10,000 nucleotides of DNA, taken from Chromera velia (lineage: Eukaryota > Sar > Chromeraceae). The stretch covers positions 1 to 10,000 of the forward strand of contig JAHBMJ010001974.1 of the NCBI GenBank assembly GCA_018398765.1. Reading direction: 5' to 3'. The translations under genes and the position numbers were made by a program. This document shows positions 9,101 through 10,000 of the stretch, in pieces; positions within the stretch are counted from its first letter, which is position 1; each line of letters starts with the position of its first letter. Under the pieces are notes generated by a model. It had not been told where the DNA came from. It did no database searches and was given only the letters and a program-made list of their open reading frames with translations.

Positions 9101-10000
9101 AAGATGCACAAAAATAACACTTTGGCGTTATTCCCTCCGACGGTACAGACACAGCGTCATATCATTTTACTATGATGGATCAGTTTCGGTTTCCCTGCCT
9201 CCCGACCGACCTTTCGGGAGACGAGTCAGATCCGGTGCCAGTTGGGTGAGATATTTCTTGAAGGGCAGAAGTTGTCTCATCGATCTGACGACCCCCTTCT
9301 GCTTCTGTTCGTTGAAATACTCAACAATCACAAACCCGGACCCCGACTTCTTCAGATCCGTGTCACAGTCGACTGCACAACCGAAAAGGAGCGCCAGCCG
9401 GGCTGGCCACCAGCGCTTTTGATACTTGTGCCAGCAGGGCAAGCCGTACACGCAGGCCTGTGAGAAGACAGGGAAGAAAAAAGAGAGAGAAAGGAAGGAA
9501 GGAAGGAAGGAAGAGTTGTCTGTCAATGGATGAAATTAATTAAGGGAATGAATGACCCCTTCATTCCTTCCTTCCTCCTTTCCATGTTCGTTTCCTTCTA
9601 CAACGGTTGGCTTTTGTCTGCAAATCAACGCTCTCGCTGCCCCCAGGAAGGGGCAGGTAGCGGGAACCCGCACAGACAGACAGCGACAACGCCAGAAAAT
9701 TCATTCATCGGATGGGACGAACACGACCGAGGGAGACGCACGAGCACCGCACAAAAAAAACCAGATAAATGCAATTGATAGGTGACACCCGCGAGCTTTT
9801 CCAGTCACTCTTGGCCTCCCTCCTCCCTCCCTCCCTCCCTCCCTCTCGTTTTGCATCCGCCCACCGGTCACGTGCACAGCATTTATGAACGAACGAACGA
9901 ACGAACGAATGAATGAATGAATGAATGAATGAAAGCATGAACGAAGGAAAGATAAACTCACCCACCCCGCTGGTTCCAGAGTTGAACTGGAGGTCCTCCG
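117..10000 (-). CDS. Whole gene model: MLL/KMT2 (Trithorax)-like PWWP and triple-PHD chromatin protein, 5' partial
   Basis: Proposed minus-strand join, 5' to 3': 10000-9962 (or 9966), 9457-9211, 8626-8524, 8253-8100, 7744-6065, 5779-5193, 4110-4026, 3751-3650, 3255-2956, 2421-2317, 1951-1824, 1207-1106, 530-378 and possibly 192-117. Every junction uses GT-AG and the phases agree, so a single frame stays open throughout. Seen: a PWWP core, a Tudor-like segment, coiled coils and zinc ligands in the order and spacing of the MLL PHD1-PHD2-linker-PHD3 block. Known: MLL/KMT2 proteins are nuclear H3K4 methyltransferases whose PHD3 reads H3K4me3; PWWP domains bind methylated histone tails and DNA. 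Inferred: a nuclear chromatin reader and possibly a methyltransferase, but no SET domain is present here. The model is hand-made; the least certain parts are 8100-8253, the first donor and the 3' end. Confidence 0.8.
193..373 (-). other. Intron or 3' flank after the PHD3 exon
   Basis: If the donor at 377 is used, this is intron. It starts GTGAGTAGATAGATG, is pyrimidine-rich on the sense strand, and ends in CTCGTATTGTAG. No other coding signal is visible. Confidence 0.4.
374..530 (-). CDS. Exon with second half of PHD3
   Basis: The acceptor is GTGTATGCAG at 531. The split codon CT|A completes Leu, giving the junction CDACL|MWVHAECDG. M-W-V-H-x-x-C supplies the zinc His and Cys and a conserved cage-type Trp two residues before the His, and KYKCPVC closes the finger. 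A short helix follows (TIKQRLTRAMQQITKLD). Two endings overlap: a TGA stop (374-376, after LDK) or a strong donor TAA|GTGAGT with the exon ending at 378 in phase 2. I favour splicing because the donor is a full consensus, but a terminal exon is possible and would leave the protein without bromodomain or SET. Confidence 0.85.
531..1105 (-). other. Intron between the two PHD3 exons
   Basis: 575 bases from GTGAGT to GCAG. The donor-side 85 bases are a (GTGA)n array; the middle is pyrimidine- and purine-rich unique sequence with no convincing exon. Open frames across it on both strands have no recognisable domain and I treat them as chance. Confidence 0.7.
1020..1105 (-). repeat. (GTGA)n microsatellite starting at a splice donor
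   Basis: On the plus strand this is TCAC/CACT tetramers with a few interruptions. In the sense direction it begins with the donor itself, so GTGAGT recurs every 4 bases for a large part of the block. See findings. Confidence 0.85.
1106..1207 (-). CDS. Exon with first half of PHD3
   Basis: The acceptor follows a long pyrimidine tract (CCTCCCTCCCTCCCTTCCTGCAG). The peptide reads RCFEGFCRRDFCPICERVWD, then an acidic and Trp-rich loop and DWVECDAC. CPIC and CDAC are the first two zinc pairs of PHD3. In MLL1, PHD3 reads H3K4me3 through an aromatic cage; the Trp in DWVEC lies where one cage residue is expected. The donor CT|GTGAGT leaves phase 2 and is itself the first unit of a (GTGA)n array. Confidence 0.85.
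1208..1823 (-). other. Intron between linker zinc exon and PHD3 exon
   Basis: 616 bases, GTACGT to CTGCAG. It has a (GT)n run directly after the donor, unique sequence, and a (CCTC)n-like pyrimidine tract at the acceptor. Two long overlapping open frames lie here (plus strand about 1478-1957, minus strand about 1208-1647); neither shows a domain. Confidence 0.7.
1785..1815 (-). repeat. (CA/GT)n microsatellite next to donor
   Basis: An almost perfect CA dinucleotide run on the plus strand. It starts about 8 bases inside the intron that follows the exon 1824-1951. Confidence 0.85.
1824..1951 (-). CDS. Exon with end of PHD2 and inter-PHD zinc motif
   Basis: The exon runs from GGCTCACAG|ATC to AAAAG|GTACGT (phase 2). 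It reads IPRLLSVRHWKCDKC, the last ligand pair of PHD2 with the usual Trp two residues before, then VFCISCGTRSW, a second zinc motif, and CSWDRKFEHCK. The spacing, and the W-D-x-x-F-x-x-C piece, match the segment between PHD2 and PHD3 in MLL proteins rather than a free-standing PHD. The split codon AG|G (Arg) joins it to CFEGFC in the next exon. Confidence 0.85.
1952..2316 (-). other. Intron within PHD2
   Basis: 365 bases, GTCAGT to CACAG. The sense strand just before the acceptor reads CTGACTGACTGTCTGTCTGG, giving two branch-point-like CTGAC motifs. The remainder is unique sequence without a gene; a Cys-rich read-through of the upstream exon occurs near the donor. Confidence 0.7.
2317..2421 (-). 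CDS. Exon with core of PHD2
   Basis: The acceptor has a clear pyrimidine tract (CTTTTTTGTTTGCATTCAG). The 35 codons read MNALRSGKKNMVP, then VVVCSSCGAAAHGACCIPP. They supply the central zinc ligands C-x-x-C-x4-H-x-x-C of PHD2. The donor is CCC|GTCAGT, phase 0. Joined to CRYC upstream and CDKC downstream, this gives a complete C4-H-C3 finger. The frame reads on past the donor into a Cys-rich peptide, which I treat as intron. Confidence 0.85.
2422..2955 (-). other. Intron within PHD2, with CXXC-like mini-ORF
   Basis: 534 bases, GTGGGT to TTCAG. It contains a 16-C homopolymer (2542-2557) flanked by CA repeats, and a basic 31-codon open frame (2762-2854) whose Cys spacing resembles the second half of a CXXC zinc finger. 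The frame has stops on both sides and no AG acceptor between the upstream stop and the motif, so it cannot be spliced in as an ordinary exon. Confidence 0.6.
2542..2570. repeat. C16 homopolymer plus (CA)n
   Basis: A run of 16 C on the plus strand (G on the sense strand), followed by CACACACACAG. Located inside an intron. Confidence 0.8.
2956..3255 (-). CDS. Exon with end of PHD1 and start of PHD2
   Basis: One hundred codons, from ATGCTCGCAG|GAG to CCTGCG|GTGGGT, phase 0-0. The first three quarters are a charged linker (Gly/Glu-rich, then LLDFWKGNGPIPVVKKKR and a basic helix). It ends with RQWECPECRTCRYCAEDLKQ. Here W-x-C-x-x-C closes PHD1, and the following C-x-x-C opens PHD2, the tight coupling seen between PHD1 and PHD2 of MLL/KMT2A. 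The rest of PHD2 follows after an intron in the exon at 2317-2421. An alternative donor, GTGCAC at 2951, does not give the phase the next exon needs. Confidence 0.85.
3256..3649 (-). other. Intron with (CATT)n and (CTGC)n repeats
   Basis: 394 bases, GTTTGT to CTCGCAG. The donor is followed by GTAGGTAGGCAGGCAGGCAG (about 3627-3646), and the middle holds a (CATT/CATC)n block at 3427-3480. No gene seen on either strand. Confidence 0.7.
3427..3480. repeat. (CATT)n tetranucleotide block
   Basis: Imperfect ATTC/ATCC tetramers over about 54 bases within an intron. Confidence 0.8.
3650..3751 (-). CDS. Small exon, charged helix inside PHD1 insertion
   Basis: This 34-codon exon is phase 0 on both sides. 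It starts after TGTGACTGCAG and ends AAG|GTTTGT. It reads AIEKEAELFARKREIEG, a Gly/Ser/Pro turn, then LSAMQIMK. It continues the helix of the preceding exon and leads into EYREKQRRVNEG of the next, so the three exons probably form one long charged helix or coiled coil. Because it is symmetric (102 bases, phase 0-0), skipping it would keep the frame. I recognise no domain. Confidence 0.75.
3752..4025 (-). other. Intron with (CA)n, (GTTT)n and (GAA)n repeats
   Basis: 274 bases, GTCAGT to TGCAG. It contains a CA-rich stretch (about 3904-3948), TTTG tetramers (3839-3859) and GAA triplets (3766-3786). TGACTTTGTGAC just before the acceptor gives branch-point-like TGAC motifs. Confidence 0.7.
4026..4110 (-). 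CDS. Small exon, charged helix inside PHD1 insertion
   Basis: The acceptor is GATTTGCAG at 4111, directly after the long tetranucleotide array. The split codon AG|A gives Arg (AWYR|DHQGILLEDAK). The peptide is strongly charged and helical in character, ending REAELE. The donor GAG|GTCAGT leaves phase 0 and matches the next exon. A stronger-looking GTAAGT lies 4 bases downstream (4021), but using it would break the frame into 3751. Confidence 0.75.
4111..5192 (-). other. Largest intron (1,082 bases), mostly tetranucleotide array
   Basis: GTTGGT to TTTGCAG. The donor-side third is CA-, CAGA- and A/G-rich (about 5086-5160 is CAGA/CA repeat). The remaining two thirds are the (GTCA)n array at 4126-4853. 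A 417-codon plus-strand open frame spans the array; it exists because a GTCA repeat has no stop in any plus frame. Confidence 0.75.
4126..4853 (-). repeat. ~730-base (GTCA)n array; (TGAC)n in the sense strand of the gene
   Basis: Tetramers GTCA, GACA, GTCG and GTCC alternate in recurring blocks: GACA/GTCA pairs, then GTCG/GTCA pairs, then pure GTCA, then GTCC. A few one-base insertions (CCAGTC, CAAGTC) shift the register. The left edge lies about 15 bases upstream, in the sense direction, of the acceptor AG at 4111-4112. Confidence 0.95.
5193..5779 (-). CDS. Exon with poly-Ser region and first zinc ligands of PHD1
   Basis: The exon begins after GATCGTACAG and joins the upstream exon in phase 0 (KAKER|VRLLLDEPVWFNDI). 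A Ser/Ala run follows at about 5600-5665, then a Gly/Lys/Glu linker. Zinc ligands come next: KCDRC near 5470-5510, an acidic and basic insertion of about 75 residues that itself holds Cys, then QCCRCKVTFCLGCLHP near 5215-5265. By alignment with MLL PHD1, CDRC and CCRC are ligand pairs one and two, and FCLGC occupies the usual His-x-x-Cys position with Cys in place of His. The donor TATAG|GTTGGT leaves phase 2. The closing ligand pair lies about 150 residues further on, in the exon at 2956-3255. Confidence 0.8.
5780..6064 (-). other. Intron between the two longest exons
   Basis: 285 bases, GTGTGG to GTACAG. CA-rich on the plus strand (about 5975-6000). GTGTGG is the weakest donor in the model; GTGGGT lies 2 bases further on but would shift the frame out of the next exon. 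Confidence 0.65.
6065..7744 (-). CDS. 560-codon central exon: acidic, coiled-coil, poly-Ser and Tudor-like regions
   Basis: The exon starts after CTTCAG (7745; CTTCAGCAG at 7742 is an equal alternative) and ends KKAKER|GTGTGG at 6065, phase 0 at both ends. In order it has an acidic start (AAILDDDNDEEED); Gly- and Pro-rich linkers; a highly charged Glu/Lys/Arg helix region (about 7130-7250); a basic RGRQGQRRGR patch (about 7025-7055), perhaps DNA-binding; an acidic and Ser/Pro stretch; a Tudor-like segment at about 6755-6915 (KEEVWATGVIKYW, then RRFFVHLLSPSG); a second coiled coil (about 6590-6755); a run of 12 Ser; and a Lys-rich tail. Most of it is probably disordered spacer in a nuclear scaffold. 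The Tudor call rests on a single-pass resemblance (W-x-x-G-x-x-x-Y, then an aromatic strand) and is tentative. Confidence 0.8.
6355..6388 (-). repeat. (GAA/TTC)n triplet run coding poly-Ser
   Basis: A nearly pure GAA run on the plus strand. In the sense frame it reads TCT codons, about 12 Ser. Length change in steps of three would alter the protein without breaking the frame. Confidence 0.85.
7745..8099 (-). other. Intron (tentative limits) with 44-base minisatellite
   Basis: 355 bases, GTGGGT to CTTCAG if the 8100-8253 exon is real. It contains the minisatellite at 7877-7987, a pyrimidine tract at 8005-8035 and a T-rich run before the acceptor. A 42-base phase-0 segment (7995-8036) has good splice-like ends and is discussed under rejected items. 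Confidence 0.5.
7877..7987. repeat. 44-base tandem repeat, 2.5 identical copies
   Basis: The unit begins AAGGACACGCACACGGATCG and contains an A7 tract. Copies start at 7877, 7921 and 7965; the third stops after 23 bases. Copies appear identical, so the duplication is recent or homogenised. There are no spacers and no inverted ends. Confidence 0.95.
8100..8253 (-). CDS. Linker exon after PWWP (tentative)
   Basis: This 154-base stretch converts the phase 2 left by the PWWP exon into the phase 0 needed by the 560-codon exon. It starts after GAACGCAG at 8254 (split codon AG|G, Arg) and ends at ACCG|GTGGGT. It reads RTYKIDPMRCVLPNTVPRPH, then a Gly/Val-rich part and TGKKRP. It is non-repetitive and looks protein-like, but matches no domain I know. 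The acceptor has no pyrimidine tract, as is also true of the firm exon at 4026-4110. An in-frame GTACCC after PNT is another possible phase-0 donor. Phase agreement is the main support. Confidence 0.55.
8254..8523 (-). other. Intron after PWWP (tentative limits)
   Basis: 270 bases, GTAGCT to ACGCAG. It holds a G/C homopolymer-rich patch (8481-8500) and a strong acceptor-like TTTTTCGCAG at 8387, whose use would give a short alternative exon. Confidence 0.5.
8524..8626 (-). CDS. PWWP C-terminal helix exon
   Basis: The acceptor is a (GT)n run ending GTGTGCAG at 8627. The split codon G|AC gives Asp, then EWGDSVKQALVYYNQL, an amphipathic helix of the type that packs against the barrel in PWWP domains, then a linker ending in RMAEFLR. 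The donor CAG|GTAGCT at 8523 leaves phase 2. An in-frame TAG directly follows if the exon is not spliced, so a protein end here is a formal alternative. The 103-base exon has no microsatellite content, unlike the DNA on both sides. Confidence 0.8.
8627..9210 (-). other. Intron inside the PWWP coding region
   Basis: 584 bases, GTCGGT to (GT)nCAG. Purine-rich unique sequence with two short perfect hairpins (9076-9094 and 9113-9132) and a CA run at the acceptor (8631-8654). Open frames on both strands are low-complexity and without domains. Confidence 0.7.
9211..9457 (-). CDS. PWWP domain exon
   Basis: The acceptor is TTCTCACAG and the first codon is GCC (ACVYGLPCWH). The exon carries the core of a PWWP domain, a Tudor-superfamily beta barrel that binds methyl-lysine histone tails together with DNA. 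The signature appears as KRWWPARLAL at about 9395-9418. It is followed by a variable loop, the strand FVIVEYFNE, and RQLLPF, the usual end of the barrel. The exon ends at AAG|GTCGGT in phase 1. Read through, the frame stops at 9170 (TAG), so it could also be a terminal exon. I prefer splicing because the phase-1 G joins AC of the next exon to give Asp, and that exon supplies the helix expected after the barrel. The PWWP assignment is firm; its histone target cannot be read from the sequence. Confidence 0.85.
9458..9961 (-). other. Intron upstream of the PWWP exon
   Basis: About 500 bases. It contains (GAAC/GAAT)n at 9887-9933, (CCCT)n at 9815-9846 and (AAGG)n at 9491-9513, all in different parts of the same intron. 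Open frames here translate to repeats such as FIHSFIRS and are not genes. Confidence 0.7.
9962..10000 (-). CDS. Exon fragment 5' of the PWWP exon (window edge)
   Basis: The exon continues beyond the right edge. Two overlapping donors lie 4 bases apart: GTGGGT (exon end 9966) and GTGAGT (exon end 9962). The next exon needs phase 0, and each donor supplies phase 0 in a different reading frame. The 9966 end reads EDLQFNSGTSG and the 9962 end reads RRTSSSTLEPAGW before ACVYG. GTGAGT is the stronger donor; the 9966 peptide looks more like folded protein. Only the upstream frame, outside the window, can settle this. Confidence 0.5.

Noticed and set aside
9168-9210. PWWP exon reading on to a stop at 9170
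   Set aside because: The phase-1 donor AAG|GTCGGT joins exactly to an exon supplying the PWWP C-terminal helix, which explains more than an early stop.
9701-9965. Minus-strand ORFs with repeated FIHSFIRS
   Set aside because: They are translations of the (GAAC/GAAT)n microsatellite inside an intron.

Overview
The window is eukaryotic nuclear DNA and carries one large, intron-rich gene on the minus strand. The gene enters at the right edge, with its 5' end outside the window, and runs to about position 117-378. I can chain 13 exons, plus one possible extra 3' exon, by matching splice phases and protein motifs. Together they encode roughly 1,200 residues of a chromatin reader: a PWWP domain, a long low-complexity and charged region with a Tudor-like segment, then a zinc-finger cassette (PHD1, PHD2, a linker zinc motif, PHD3). 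This cassette is colinear with the one in animal MLL/KMT2 (Trithorax) histone H3K4 methyltransferases. No start codon, bromodomain, FYR or SET domain lies in the window.

Layout from right (5') to left (3') on the minus strand: 9962-10000 (partial exon leading into PWWP); 9211-9457 and 8524-8626 (PWWP); 8100-8253 (linker exon, less certain); 6065-7744 (560-codon exon with coiled coils, poly-Ser and the Tudor-like segment); 5193-5779 (poly-Ser, then the start of PHD1); 4026-4110, 3650-3751 and most of 2956-3255 (a charged insertion inside PHD1); the end of 2956-3255 plus 2317-2421 and 1824-1951 (PHD2); 1824-1951 and 1106-1207 (linker zinc motif); 1106-1207 and 378-530 (PHD3); 117-192 (possible last exon). 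Introns are about 270-1,080 bases and are full of microsatellites, many of them touching a splice site. The largest intron holds about 730 bases of a (TGAC)n-type array, in the sense direction, ending beside the acceptor. Donors mostly fit GTNNGT.

Organism: a protist with about balanced base composition, GT-AG introns, abundant tetranucleotide repeats and a large Trithorax-like gene. An alveolate alga of the chromerid type (for example Chromera) would fit, but this is inference from general style and I recognised no species-specific sequence. I found no convincing plus-strand gene, tRNA, rRNA, CRISPR array or transposon. The long plus-strand open frames come from repeats or lie antisense to the exons. 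The run of 16 G at the very left edge may mark a contig end.
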